Shown here in pieces: positions 1-11,349 of a stretch of DNA of 64,000 nucleotides (position 1 is the stretch's first letter; each line of letters opens with the position of its first letter). The position numbers and the translations under genes were made by a program. The DNA is from Phytophthora sp. 'mugwort' (taxonomy: Eukaryota > Oomycota > Peronosporomycetes > Peronosporales > Peronosporaceae): the NCBI GenBank assembly GCA_033558025.1, contig JAUCEF010000004.1, positions 496,001 to 560,000 of the forward strand. Reading direction: 5' to 3'. The notes beneath the pieces are model-generated. The model was not told the DNA's origin. It did not search any database and was given only the letters and a program-made list of their open reading frames with translations.

Positions 1-403
1 TGATTGGCGGAAGATGATCAAATTCTGGTTCCAGGCACTCCACTATTGATAGAGCAGTGATATTCTCCAAATTGCTGCTGGAATGGTATGCCATGCTATC
101 TACCATGGAATAGTTTTGAGCTAGTGAGTTGTCCGTGAAGGTAGCGAAGACGTTGTAAAGCACGTGGGTTCCATCAGCCGAGACGGTAGGATCAGCGAGC
201 ATCGCAAACTCAGACTAGCCGTAAATCTTCATGGAGCTTCGCTTGAGCGTAAAGTTGAATCGCAGAGACGGCCATTCAGCCGCTGTATTCTTCGCGAAGT
301 GTTGAAGTTGAGGGACGTTATTGTCGACGTAGGTAACAGCGACCTGTGCTGCTAGTGTAAATAGCAGTGTCACAGCTGACACAACTAGCAGTGATGAACG
401 CAT
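1..403 (-). pseudogene. Secreted alpha/beta-hydrolase-like family member, 5' part, with a nonsense codon
   Basis: This is the N-terminal third of a member of the secreted hydrolase-like family; the rest lies beyond the left edge. The start at 403 is chosen because it opens directly on a signal peptide (MRSSLLVVSAVTLLFTLAAQ). The mature N-terminus carries the family signature WPSLRFNFTLKRSSMK. An in-frame TAG at 215-217 sits where the intact copy at 57593-59179 has Gln in HGQSDF. The same frame then continues with recognisable family sequence (HVLYNVFATFTDN) to the window edge. One CAG-to-TAG change explains the stop. No frameshift is visible in this part, so the copy may be young or read as a truncated protein. 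Confidence 0.75.
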
Positions 404-1087
404 CCGTGTTGAATGGATGGACGGACGGACAGACGGCGAATTATAGCGCAAGCAGGCCGAAAAAATACGATTTGTGACGAATGATCTGCTTGGGGAACGC
501 GACCAGCGGTCACCACTGCACAGTGACTGTGCTCGTTTATTGTGACAGCAATTCCCCATGTCCATTTTCATCCCCAAAGTGCCGGTACAGCGCAAATCGA
601 CCTACTATTTTCCAGCATCTGTACGTTGATGATTACTTATGGTACCTAATAAGGCCACCAGCAAGTTTGTTTGTTCCCATTCCAACTGCACTGCGCAGAC
701 TGCATAGTGCAATTGGAACTTGAAAGCGAAAAGGAATATACCTGACTTGAGTACGTAGGTAATCATCACACCGTTTTCACTATCTCAGTTGAAAGTGACA
801 GCGGCGACTGGGGCACTCGTGAAGGCAGAGCCCGATGAGAAAGACCAGTTCGGCGAGTCGATTCCTACGTTCAGCCGTCAGAGACGTTGATGACGTGTAG
901 GAACGGTGACCATACCTGGTTTTGCCAAGGAGGCAGTTGAAAGGTGTAACATCGCGGATTTTGCAGTCATACCTGGATGCCTAACTGGTGGTTCATATAT
1001 AGTTAGTTTCATGTTGTGTACATCGAATATATCCATTATATCCCAAAGGCAGCATTTCACTTCAGGCTCGTTGCTATTTGATTCTAC
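404..1087. other. Gene-free stretch
   Basis: I see no supported gene. Short open frames lack codon structure or recognisable motifs. The part next to 403 should hold the promoter of the broken hydrolase copy, but no motif is convincing. Confidence 0.4.
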
Positions 1088-1120
1088 TTTAAAGTAGCAC
1101 TCGAACCACTTCACGGTCAA
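1088..1120 (-). pseudogene. C-terminal scrap of the secreted hydrolase family
   Basis: Reading minus from 1120 gives MTVKWFECYFK, close to the last ten residues of the family (MPVKWFECLL in the copy at 1824-3440). No other family sequence (for example the NHYDMQF block) is found just upstream at 1121-1180, so only the very 3' end of a copy remains. It is short, and the call rests on about eight matching residues. Confidence 0.45.
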
Positions 1121-1185
1121 GACAGGAGTTACATATCTTTGTGTCGGAGAATCGTTCGATATTGCGAACAGTCCAGAAGATACAT

Positions 1186-1440
1186 CTAGAAAATCTCCAT
1201 AAGTTTATCGGGAATCGCTGTATCCCGATAAACTCTGGCTTCTATCCTCGTAAGGTAATGAATATGTTTGCGTCGTTGAAGCCCAACTAGCTTCTTGTTG
1301 TAAATCTTATATTCCCGTCCATATACAGGTATACATACAGTTTGAGCACTAGCTAACAGCACTTTTCGTTTTGTGATCGGTCCCAAAGCATTAATCACCC
1401 GAATCAGTATTGCCGGCAATAGCGAAATTACTTAAGAGCG
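1186..1440 (-). mobile_element. Possible LINE reverse-transcriptase 3' fragment
   Basis: A 77-codon minus-strand frame reads LGPITKRKVLLASAQTVCIP, then LVGLQRR, then ARVYRDTAIPDKLME. The order and spacing resemble the region behind the RT domain of I/R1-type non-LTR retrotransposons (GGP..RKR.LL..V..SVLLYG ... Q+ ... AYRT). No upstream RT catalytic motif is present, so this is at most a short, 5'-truncated piece, as is usual for LINE insertions. It could also be a chance similarity. The following 1441-1823 shows nothing further. Confidence 0.35.
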
Positions 1441-1823
1441 TAACCACGACTTAGAGTTGGCGAGTCTCAACAGTCCATGAATAATATACAGTAGAGTACT
1501 TACGAACCTCAGAATTGGTAGCAGCAATGCCCGTTTACCCTGTACTGCAGTTAGCAATTCCAGTTGTACCGCCAGACAATATACACTAAACCACAATCCA
1601 CGTTATAAAAAAACGAAAATATTCATTGGCTATGATGTCGTCAAATTGTCTAAAGGGATACGCTGAAATACACTGGCTACAGTAGATAAAGCACCTGTAA
1701 CCACACTAAATCAATGCTCTAGATTTTTTTTATTACGGTATCTATAAAGCATAATATGTTTCTTGCCTCTACGTTGTGACACAACCCCCGTTAGAGTAAT
1801 AGCGGGGCACAGATAACTCACGT

Positions 1824-3440
1824 CTATAGTAGACACTCGAACCACTTGACAGGCATCTTGGCCTTATTCCAGAACGCATCACCCGCTCGAAACTGCATGT
1901 CGTAGTGATTTAGCTTCGTCCGATAGAAACGACTTTTATAAGTGTCACCAAATTCTGACTCATTAAGTCCCGCAGTACAGCTCTGAAACTCCACCGTGCC
2001 GTCATTTTTCTTGGACTTGTGCGGCATCATCTCGCCAAGTATCCAAAAGCTCGATTGGTATGATGACAGGATCCCGAGAAAGCTCTCGCTGCACATAACA
2101 GCTGCCACATTTCTTCGATACACCTTTTGTGCGGCCTTGTAAGCCGAATCGAGTCTCCGCGTGCTATGTAATCCGTTGTGGTAGGCCAGAGATTTCGTAG
2201 CTTTTCTCACCGGGCACTGATCTTTGAACTCGGCCAGCTTTTTAGCTATTACTTCAAGTATGTTAGTATCTCCATCACATACTTCTTGAGCATAGTCAGA
2301 GGCCATACTCCCTATCATAGGTGCTGCCGTACTCACCCAAGTTGAACTTGGATCCAAACGACACCTCCCGTGAGCTATTGCGCCAGCAAGCATGAGGCTT
2401 CCCATTGAGTGGGTGACAATAATAGTGTCTTTGATCGAGCGCTTTGTGCTGCTGTTACTCACCGCAAGAGCACGATCACAAACTTGTTGCTGCTGGGTAG
2501 CGTTTGTCCACGTGTAGTTAACCGTATTCAGGTGTGCATACTTAATGGACGTGCAGCATGGTGCGTGCTCTGCGATAGTGTTTCCCCAATATGGCAACGG
2601 ATCTTCAATTGTTTGAGTCTCGTCCTTTACTCCGAGACCATGGACGAAAATGCACGGGCGTGGCGTCGACTTACAGGTGCACGAATCATCGTCATCGTCG
2701 CCGAAAAAGGAAAGTTCAACTTTCAGTTTCCGTGATTCTTCAAGAAGTAACAAGTGAGGCTTCCCAGTGAGTATTGCTCGTCCCATTGATGATACAGAGC
2801 TCGATACGACATCAGCTTCGCAGCTATCATCACTTGTTGGGGTCACGATATCTGCGTGATCTTCAAGATATTCCACGATTATATCCATATCTCGTCCATA
2901 AATCTCGAAACTGGACTTGTCAGGCGCACACAACGCGAAATCAAGTGCATTTACTGTCATTTTGAACATTTTGCCGCTGTTACACTTACTGAAATTGTTG
3001 GCATTTGACATGGGCGTGGCTTCGTTAAGTGCTGAAGCAATTGCGTTGATCGGTGGGAAATCGTTCAGCTCTGATCGGAGGCAGTGCGTCGTAGTGGAGC
3101 CTGCCTGTGTGCTCTGCAAATACGCGACGCCATCCACAAGCGTGTAGTTGTACAGTGTTGTGCCTTCTTGAAACGTAGCGAAAACATCGTAGAGAACATT
3201 GCTTGCGTCGGCTGCTACGACTGGGTTGGCGACTACAGAGAAATCTGTGTGTCCGTAGATGTCCATAGAGTTGCGTTTGACCTTGAAACGGAAGAGCAGC
3301 GATGGCCAGCTCGAAGTCGCTTCATCTCGCAAGTTACGCTGCGGCTGGAGGTCGAGTGGACTGTTATTCTGCGCCAAAGCTTCTTGTAGTACTAGGAAAG
3401 TTGTGAGAAACCCTGACAAGTACAAAAGCACCGACAGCAT
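1824..3440 (-). CDS. Secreted alpha/beta-hydrolase-like (lipase-type) protein, 538 aa, intact
   Basis: This is an intact single-exon gene. Residues 1-23 form a signal peptide (MLSVLLYLSGFLTTFLVLQE, cleavage near ALA-QN), so the product enters the secretory pathway. The family N-domain begins at WPSLLFRFKVKR (45-56). The second half has the order expected of an alpha/beta hydrolase: strand plus oxyanion motif FVHGLG (265-270), nucleophile elbow THSMG with Ser345, a candidate acid in KNDG (Asp480) and a candidate base in LNHYD (His512). The elbow has Thr where lipases usually have Gly. The many cysteines suggest disulphides. The tail MPVKWFECLL is shared by the family. The substrate is unknown; lipid or ester hydrolysis is inferred only from the fold. 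It shares strand and layout with the copy at 57593-59179. Confidence 0.85.
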   Translation of the reverse strand: MLSVLLYLSGFLTTFLVLQEALAQNNSPLDLQPQRNLRDEATSSWPSLLFRFKVKRNSMDIYGHTDFSVVANPVVAADASNVLYDVFATFQEGTTLYNYTLVDGVAYLQSTQAGSTTTHCLRSELNDFPPINAIASALNEATPMSNANNFSKCNSGKMFKMTVNALDFALCAPDKSSFEIYGRDMDIIVEYLEDHADIVTPTSDDSCEADVVSSSVSSMGRAILTGKPHLLLLEESRKLKVELSFFGDDDDDSCTCKSTPRPCIFVHGLGVKDETQTIEDPLPYWGNTIAEHAPCCTSIKYAHLNTVNYTWTNATQQQQVCDRALAVSNSSTKRSIKDTIIVTHSMGSLMLAGAIAHGRCRLDPSSTWVSTAAPMIGSMASDYAQEVCDGDTNILEVIAKKLAEFKDQCPVRKATKSLAYHNGLHSTRRLDSAYKAAQKVYRRNVAAVMCSESFLGILSSYQSSFWILGEMMPHKSKKNDGTVEFQSCTAGLNESEFGDTYKSRFYRTKLNHYDMQFRAGDAFWNKAKMPVKWFECLL

Positions 3441-4633
3441 GACGTTGCGATGGCCAAGACACGCTCCTCGCTGGTCCTTTCGATGGAAATCAAGAAATGG
3501 TCAGCTCTTGCCAAACAACTGGCGAAAGCCCATCCAGTGGAATGTGTTGTCTCAGTTTTGTGGCGGCACTTCAGTTTTTTGCTCGGTGCATTTACACGCT
3601 TAATTTGTATGGCCATCACATCCTATGGTTTTATGGAAATGTAACTCTGATTGCATTTAGGAATTGCAATGGATTAGAGCCAGACAAACCACGCTTGTAT
3701 TATACCTATCCTGAATGGATACCGGTTCTGTATATAGTAAGTAATGGCGTTGTGGAAAATATCTGCACCTAAAACATGGAGGGGTCAAGCACAACTTGCT
3801 CGGCAAGCCGAAACCACGTCTGTGGTTTAACATCCGGGCGCGGGTCACGCGTGATAAGCCAGCACCAAGCGTTGCCGTTCTGGCAAGCGAAATGAATCAT
3901 TTGAAAAGATTGATGTTTTTGGGATTGCGAAGTGCGCACGTGGCGATTTGTAGACGCCCGTGACATCGGTTCCCGCCTTGCCAGCAAACGTTCGGTCAGT
4001 GTACATGTAGCGTTCATGTACAGCAATGACACGTCGTTTGCATTGAGGAAACTCATCCATACAAGCGATCAGTGATTTTCACAAAATCGATTTGTAGCGG
4101 AGCAAAGCACAAACTCCACTACTACGTATTCGTACATGTATACCGGTAATATACTATCTGGCTATTACCGTGGCAGCTCTCGTTCCAGCGTCTCTTGAGG
4201 ATTTCTTCTGCCGTAGCACTTACAAACTGGCTGAAGCAACGCCTTCAAGTGTCTCGGCAGCAAGTATGTCGGCAAAACAAGTGACGAACGAAATCAACCA
4301 ACTGCAATAGATGGACTATGCATATTATAGTACGTGTAAGACAGCTAGCGGAGCGCGCTTACTCTACCTGTGGCTGGCATTCTATAAGTCTAACTTCCTG
4401 TTTTGGAGTTCTTCATGGCGAAGTGCTTAGAACTCAGCGCAGGATGAAACCCCGCCACCCAAATTGTCACAAGACGTCACGTGACGGCGGTGCCATCTTT
4501 GCTAATAAGCTAGAACATACCTTCTTCGCAATACTGGCTGCGGACCCAAGGCAGGCTAAGCGGAAATAAAACAAAGGAGCTAGTGAGTTGATCAATTAGC
4601 AGGGTCCACTCCATCCAGAAGCAAGGTGGGGTT
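3441..4633. other. Upstream region and degraded sequence without a supported gene
   Basis: The first few hundred bases should include the promoter of the hydrolase gene that starts at 3440. Two overlapping minus-strand frames at 3769-4060 are open for 70-95 codons but show no motif and no shared frame, and look degraded. I see nothing else. Confidence 0.35.
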
Positions 4634-4876
4634 GTGGAGGAGAAGGCGGAGGGTGAGGATGAGGGGATCAAAGATGACAACGAAGATGCAGCCATGAAAG
4701 ATGCTGAGCCCACACCGAACTATATCCGAGACCCTGTGCTGAATAACTTCAAGAGCGCGAAGGTTCTCGCCAGCGTTGACTGGTCAACCGTCGTTGACCT
4801 TCGCACAGTGTGGACATTTTTAGTAGTAGTTGGTAGTATTTGCATAGTACATGCAGTAATTCAAATGTTAAAATAA
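4634..4876 (+). CDS. Small acidic protein with a C-terminal membrane segment
   Basis: The frame encodes 80 residues. The first 28 are very acidic (MEEKAEGEDEGIKDDNEDAA), followed by a short polar linker. Residues about 59-78 are hydrophobic (VWTFLVVVGSICIVHAVIQM) and end two residues before the stop, which is the shape of a tail-anchored protein. I do not recognise the family. It has no neighbour on the same strand and may be the last exon of a longer degraded gene. Confidence 0.35.
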   Translation: MEEKAEGEDEGIKDDNEDAAMKDAEPTPNYIRDPVLNNFKSAKVLASVDWSTVVDLRTVWTFLVVVGSICIVHAVIQMLK

Positions 4877-5052
4877 TACTCTTCTTCAAGCGACTCAAGC
4901 TATCACCATCATCTGATGAATCTCAGTATGCAACTCTCACCATCTGCGGTGCTGCCGTTAGGTACAGTATCGATTACCATATTTGAGATCTCGTACATCA
5001 TACCATCGGATATGTAGTGTTGAGCTTAACTTTTATTACAAAATATTAGGCC

Positions 5053-5116
5053 GTGTTCGTTGAGCAGATAATACGTATTATCTACCACAAAATGCGAATT
5101 ATGTTCAACGAACACG
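5053..5116. repeat. Harbinger 1 left end with internal foldback
   Basis: GTGTTCGTTGA at the outer end is repeated in inverted orientation (TCAACGAACAC) about 40 bases inside, with the near-palindrome ATAATACGTATTAT between. The left end alone can therefore fold on itself. Confidence 0.6.
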
Positions 5117-5286
5117 TCGTCTCTCAATGCGCATTATCTCCACATAATATGGGTTTTCTCAGAAGAGCCTTTTCGGTCTTCTGAGGGAGCCGAACTGATA
5201 CTGTGTGGTGAGCACCACGCGACCATTCGGCAAAGAGCAGAGCAGCACGAAGATCGCAAGTTTGAACAGCAGGAAGATTGCAAGCG

Positions 5287-6110
5287 ATGAAGTTTACATG
5301 GGACCTGGACATGGAGAAGTACCTCCTGGAGTTAGTGCTCGCAGCCCGAGGGGGTACGTCCGGGAAGGGCTTAAAGAAGAAGGCGTGGCACAGCATTGAC
5401 GACGCGATGAAGGCTCGGTATGATCATGATATGCAAGGTTGGCATGTGTTTTGTTCTCTAGCGATCTTTGATTTACATCACTGCGCTAACGATGCACTGA
5501 AACAGGGAAGTGTCAGTCAAAGTATCAGCGTTTAATGGCACAGTACAAGACGTACCGCTTCACAAGCTACTTTAGTGGGGCTGGCGTCGAACCAGGGACA
5601 AACCGAGTGCTACTGGACGCCAGTGTTTGGAGCGAGCTAATTCAAACTGCGGACGCGAACACACAGTGCACCAACCGACAGCTCCAGAAGACTGGATTCG
5701 CGCATGCGGACGTTTGCGCACTCCTTGCTGGTGACGCTGTCGCTATAGGGGAGGCAGGGGGTTCTATTGGGGACTTTAACGCGGGTGATCTCGATCACGG
5801 ATCGGAGACAGCAGCTGCCCCAGTGGTGACTGTTGCGGCAAGCAGTTCAGCCTCATCCCGTACCACGGATCTTGAACTTCCAGCGAGCCACCAGCAACGT
5901 ACAAACAAGTTGAAGAGGCTCCGGGATGGGAGAGCCAAGGCCTTCGGTGCAGCTTTAGCCTCAGCGATCGCCAACGATCGAGCACTGTAGGCTTTCATAG
6001 CTGCGTGCAAGGCAAGTGAGGCGTTCTTGAAGAAGCGCTCGAAGCAGATTGATGCCTGCGTTGGCGCAGAGAACGCTGCCATTAACGAGACAGGAGAGGA
6101 CTCACCGTGA
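5287..6110 (+). pseudogene. Harbinger 1 Myb/SANT-like partner protein (two exons, late nonsense codon)
   Basis: PIF/Harbinger elements encode a Myb/SANT-type protein that helps bring the transposase to the ends. Exon 1 (5287-5437) encodes FTWDLDMEKYLLELVLAARG and KKKAWHSIDDAM, a Myb_DNA-bind_3-like start. A GT-AG intron of 68 bases (5438-5505) joins in phase to CQSKYQRLMAQYKTY in exon 2 (5506 onward). The join keeps the frame exactly, which supports the splice. The frame stops at TAG 5988-5990, but the same frame continues with plausible coding sequence (AFIAACKASEAFLKKR) to TGA at 6108-6110. The stop therefore looks like CAG changed to TAG, and the present product would be 211 residues. Confidence 0.7.
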
Positions 6111-6210
6111 GGTCTGGCATTGAGTGTGCACGTGTAGGTTCGAACGTATCGAGAGCATTGTGTCAATTTCTTCATTTAATATAACCGGACATTCATTTCA
6201 TTGCTCTCAC

Positions 6211-7383
6211 TCAGCCCTGGTCGCTGACATTGGTTGAAAATATTGACTGGAAGCCTTCATACTCAATCCACATTTGATTAGCCATGTAATCGCGCCATGA
6301 TGTCCCGGTCTCAAAGTCAAACGGGATAACATCGTCATCGTACGTTAGTTCGGTCCCGCCTGCAAAGTCGTCACCAATGTCGGCAGAATCCACATGACGA
6401 ATGAAGTTGTGAAGGCAGCAACAAGCAAAAATTGTGGCTTTCACCACAACCAACTCGCACTCATTGACATGCCGAAGTGTCCGAAACCGGCGCTTGAGTA
6501 CCCCCAATTAAGCGCACAACGATGTTGCGCGCTTTAGCGTGCTTCAAATTGAAGAGCTCTTTGGAATTAGTGGTCGCTTGCATCTTGGACCCACTCTTGC
6601 AAATGGTAACGAACACCTCTGTACCGTGTGAGAACTTGTGCTGTCAGAGCGTACCCAGCGTCTGCAAGGACGTAGTAGTTTGCCGGAACACTAGCCATGA
6701 ATCCACTAAACAAAAGCACCGACGAATCATGCGCGCTTCCCTCAACACCAGCATAGACGAACGCAACTCGCAAGTTCCAGTCACTAGCAATCAACACGTT
6801 AGTTGTGGTAGTTCCCTTACGAGACCGGAATCGACTGGCATCTTCTTCGGCGACTTGAAGCTGAAAATGAACGCCATCGATTGCACATAGTGCTTGGTTA
6901 GTGAGGAAACCGCCAAGCAAATTCAGGGCAGACCTCCGAAGGCAGGCTAATGAGGTGCCGAAGAGAACCGATAATAGCCTTCATGCCTAGAGTGTGGTAT
7001 TGGTGGCACGTTGAATATACGATCTTGAACTTGTCTTCTTGAGCGCAGACAGATGATCCCGTTGCCAGCCAATCCAACGTGACGCCGAGAAGCTCTCGCT
7101 TGCTTCTGACGGGCTCCGTGATCTGGGCGTCGCAGATCGCGACCAGAGACTCAAACACGTGATGATTAACGCGATAGTTATCGCGGAAAACCTTCGGGTG
7201 GCAGTTGCAGTACGTCTGGTTGAACGGGCGGTCTGCTTCTGCTAATGCCGCTGGCAGACGTGGGACACGCACACTCGGATCTGGGTTGCTGTTAGCAGCG
7301 AGCTGTCTTCGCTTGGTGAGCGTAATGTAGAGCATTCGCACGCTTGCCATGGCATCAGCTTCGTCGCCGCTAGCGTCGGCCAT
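6211..7383 (-). pseudogene. Harbinger 1 DDE transposase (frameshifted, catalytic Glu lost)
   Basis: The PIF/Harbinger (DDE_Tnp_4) transposase cuts and rejoins the element. The N-terminal part (7383-6898) is open and ends just after HLISLPSEV. The catalytic core follows in a second frame (6920-6567) with CAIDGVHF (first Asp), the family GSAHDSSVL block and LADAGY (second Asp). A third frame (6507-6211) holds GVLKRRFRTLRH and the C-terminus. Between the last two the text reads AKARNIVVRLIG, where active members have IERAFG; the catalytic Glu is replaced by Val. At least two frameshifts plus this substitution mean the enzyme is dead. Confidence 0.75.
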
Positions 7384-7428
7384 CTCGTTCAGTGCGACTC
7401 TTCGAGCTCAAAACATTTTCTCAACGAA

Positions 7429-10400
7429 CACACTCCAACTGAACTGACTCGGTATCAGAAGTGTATTTAGCCGTTGAGTATACTTTATGATAGTATGCAT
7501 CATCGGCGAATACGGCCTTACTCTGTGTCTAAGAAATTTTACCTTACCTAAAGTACTTAGAAGTACTTAGATACGACCGATTGCTAAGTTGCACAACCAT
7601 CAAATACTATTTGGTGGTTGTGCGGTCATATTATGATCTTCGACCTTCGCAACCTGAAGGTTGACATGGCACTCTTAAAACAAGCCTCGCAGTTACATGA
7701 AAAATGCGCGAAAGCGTCTCCGGCGCACCTTTCCAAGAAGTGCAAGCGTGACAATAATTCAAGAAAAGTTCAGCGTGACGCGCATAAGCCGCTAGCCGCA
7801 CTTCAAGCCGAGTTTATTACCTCAAGAGCGCGCATGCGGTTTCTCGTCGGGAGAAAACGGAACATGTGTGGAAGGCACCTGATTTAGCGCTATCACAGGC
7901 TAAATCTCTAGCTATGGTACACTTTAGCGACCTTGTCGACCTCCGCTAACGGTGGTAATACAGTACACGCATGTTTTGACCCCTCCATATCTAGGAATAG
8001 CGACATACCGTATTGCACGAGATCTCGACAACCACGGATTTGATACAACCGAACGTGAGAAGTCGAATCATGACGGGCAATCACCTTTCCCACGACCAGC
8101 ATCCGTCCTAAAAAGTATATTCAGATTGGGATTCAAAGTCTAGCTTTTCAATATTTCTGTAGTGTCCTCGTTAGCAGGTTCGGGAATTCAGAATGTTCCG
8201 TCTGTTTCTCGTGGACAAATTGCCATCAGTTCAGCCTTCATAAACCCCTTGCAATGATCGCCCCTTCGATGCTTTCCTATGCCAGTATCACGATCTGAGT
8301 GATCAAAAAGCGACGAGCAGCCGTAATCGCAGGAAAGGCATGCGTCAAATGATGGTTGATGTAAAGCCGTCTGCATCGCAAATTTAACCCCCTCATCACG
8401 GATGCACCATTGGTTGGGCATGGCTAGTGATGCCTGGGGGAACAAACCCCACCTCTGTACAGTAGTCCTCCACTTACTTATCACTCGCACTTGTCATTTA
8501 TGCGTATTTAAGCTGTCCAAGAGAAGTAAGCGCTTACTGTTTGCTGCTGGACCCCCAACTTGTCGCAATATAACCTCGAATAGGTATACATCACTTTCAG
8601 ATATCGAGAATCATAAAGGAAATTTCTCGTCGATCTATTCGAGCATCACACACTCATCACAGTAGGTCTTGCGTTGCATTGTGAGCACGACACGGCCCCG
8701 AGGCAAGGGGTGGAGCAAAAGCTCTTCGTGCACACTGGCGCGGAACGCCTGCAAAGACGATGAGCTGGAGCAACTATTTCCCTGTTGCCGAAGCGCACAA
8801 AAAACCTGATGCGCAAAACGCAGTTTCTGTCATCGACTGAACCACATCCACATTTCTCTCACTAGTGAGGGTGATGGTAGTGCTAGGTTACATATCAATA
8901 TAAATGGACGTTCGATCGATATTACACCATGCTCAAATTTAGTATACCCGGAAAAGTCGAGATAGGTTCGTATTCTCTGTCGAATAGCGCATGCTCGCTC
9001 CAAAAGCATTTAATACACTTTATAAAGTATCAGAATAAAAGAATATTAGAATAGGCAGAACTTAAGACGTCTAGGGTTTACAATGGAATACCTCTAAATT
9101 TGAGCGGCGCTTCGTCCGCGATGAGTGAGACGGTGGATAGAGAGCCTGTTACTCAGTCGGAAGCGGCGTAAATACTCAAGTGCAGCGCGCTCCGATCTCT
9201 CTGAGATCAGCACGTCTCGAATCGGCCTCACCTGATCATGAAGCACTCTGTCCTGACGCATTTGGAGCGATTATTGCCTCATTTCCGTGACCCATTCGAG
9301 TAACCTGCATGTGTAGGACCAATTAGTATCGCAACATAGCAAATAACCGTTATAATTTGTACCTTGACTCGAGGTCTAGGTGTTGAATGGCAGGTCCTCT
9401 CTTTGTTTCGACCGCGAAATTTTAAAGGGACGCGCAGCCTTAATCTCAACATGGTTTTTCATCCAGCGATACAGCGTTATACGGTGAACGCTGTACGTTT
9501 TAGCTAGTTCTGTTAGAAACGCCACGTATTTGCCTCCTCGGTCATTTCGCCTTCTCCCTATTGACGTGCGGCACAGGCCGCATTAGTTTGGATTGATTTG
9601 GCGCGCTTTTGGTAATGCGGCGGGGGGGGGGGCTCCTATCGAATATTAGGCAGGGGAGAGCAGGGTCGGCTTTTTTTTTCTTTTTTTCTTCTTTTTTTTT
9701 TACCATATTAGAGTTATTTCCAATCACTTGACTAGTACATTTTACACGGCAGCAGAGATCTCGCGAAATACGGTACTACCGTAAATTATCGGCTCGAGTG
9801 CAACAATCGGGTCCAGAGCGACAACTGAGAACATGAGGGTGACACCCAACCTCTGAAATCTTTTTTTTGGGACCGAGTGGACGTTTACCTGTACACGTTT
9901 TTATAGAACAGGACGGATGTCACTACAGCAAATCAAACAAAAAAATCTAACGAGGTATTTTAATTCATTTAACTTCGGCCGGGAAACGGTGTCGCACCGG
10001 GCCCGATAATTACGGTAGTAGAGTCCAAAAGTGAAAATCATTCTGGTCAGACGAATATTGTTGTCAGACTTATTCCGCTCGTACAAATTTTGTTCAAGTG
10101 CGTACGAACTTAACAAGCCAGCCCATACTACATTTCATTTAGCATCGATTAACATCGACATCGGGAACCTTCATCTATTAATAAGCAAATTTTCACTTAG
10201 CTAAGATAGTTCATCTCCGTCCCGCAACATATTTAGCACTAGCCATCTGCCGCCGCTACATAACGGGTAGTGACAGCCTAGAGGGTGCTAGCTCTAGAGC
10301 TCGCCCACTGCTAAGCAAAGCTACCGACGCTTGGTCCGGTAGTGAGCACCTCCGCTTTGCGCGCAGGGGCTGGCTGCACTACTCCCTGTGTTAGGATACT

Positions 10401-10954
10401 GAAAGAGCAATAAAAACTTTACGCCATTGGCTTCGATAGGATGGGCGGGATCTCCGGTCCCGCTAGATACGAAGAGGTTTACTGGCGGCGACGCCTTCGC
10501 TTCGCTCGTCAACATTTTGGCTAATCGCGGCGCCGCCTTCCCTCCGCTCGACATCCTTTTTGCCCATTGAAAAGGCTTTAAAAGCGTGACGAAAATAAAA
10601 CGGTATTGCTGACAGTCTAACAGACAGACTGACCGACCGACCGACAGGTTGCTCCTGCTGATGTTTAGTAATTAAAATGTGACGTGGTAGACACTAATAC
10701 GTTACAGCGATTTGCATTGGCCGAAACTATTTTATTTTTGCGTCGAAAGCTAACTCATGGCTCGCCTCGCCAATTGTCCAGTCCTAAGCAGCATATACGC
10801 TTCACCACCGGCCCACCCCCATCTATTAATCCCCTAAATCTTGAGCGGTTGATGTGATACCTCATAGAGCGTATGATGAACGGGAGACTCCCCGCACCTC
10901 CTACCGGGTTGTAGAATCTGCCACGGAAATTCCTCGCTCCACTCTTGCGCGGGC
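7429..10954. other. Long gene-poor stretch
   Basis: No gene is supported. A minus-strand frame at 8188-8490 has a Cys/His-rich patch (CLSCDYGCSSLFDH ... KHRRGDHC) that could be a zinc-finger scrap, but nothing around it extends the call. A poly-G run lies at 9622-9631 and pyrimidine-rich tracts at 9669-9702. A short (GACC)n tract lies near 10630-10645. Otherwise the sequence looks like decayed intergenic DNA. Confidence 0.4.
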
Positions 10955-11309
10955 AGTGACGGGGCACACTACACCTTGTGCACAGGAGGTGCACTTCCAG
11001 AGAGTATACAAGCCCTCAGTGAACAGCAGTTTGCAAGTCCCTAGTCTGAATGGACTGTTACCAAATTAGGTAGATATAAGACTGTATATATTATTTATAT
11101 GTGATCTCCTTAATGCGTCACACTAAATCACCTATAAAGTACCCTAGATGTTATCCTATTGGGTGGCTATGATGTCTTTGTACCATATGTGTGGTACCCA
11201 CCCGTGACGTTATTGCGGTGACGTCTTATTGATGTTGGCTACATCACTAGTGGTACTTGAATACACCACTCTGAAGAGTTACCTGGCACTCTTCATGTAA
11301 CCCATTACA
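10955..11309 (-). repeat. Gypsy LTR, 3' copy on the minus strand
   Basis: About 355 bp, alignable over most of its length with the copy at 19080-19476 (shared blocks include ACGGGGCACACTACA and TTGTACCATATG). It is shorter than the other copy because it lacks one arm of the hairpin found there. Confidence 0.85.
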
Positions 11310-11349
11310 TCCTCCCCACTTAGGTTCAGTCTATCGATTATCCAGGACG

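Larger units (their letters stand above)
5053..7428. mobile_element. PIF/Harbinger element 1
   Basis: A PIF/Harbinger-type DNA transposon carrying the usual two genes in convergent order: a Myb/SANT-like partner on plus (5287-6110) and a DDE transposase on minus (7383-6211). The ends share GTGTTCGTTGAG: plus strand at the left end (about 5055-5068) and inverted at the right end (CTCAACGAACAC, about 7408-7420). The left flank reads TTA just before the repeat, matching the 3-bp TTA/TWA target preference of the superfamily, but the right flank does not give a clean duplicate. Both genes are damaged, so the copy is not autonomous. Confidence 0.75.

Noticed and set aside
4318..4569. Plus-strand ORF before the small acidic membrane-protein gene
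   Set aside because: No recognisable motif and no splice pair joining it convincingly to 4634; left as part of the spacer.
9541..9727. Lys-rich ORF over the pyrimidine tract
   Set aside because: It is the translation of poly-T/poly-A low-complexity sequence.
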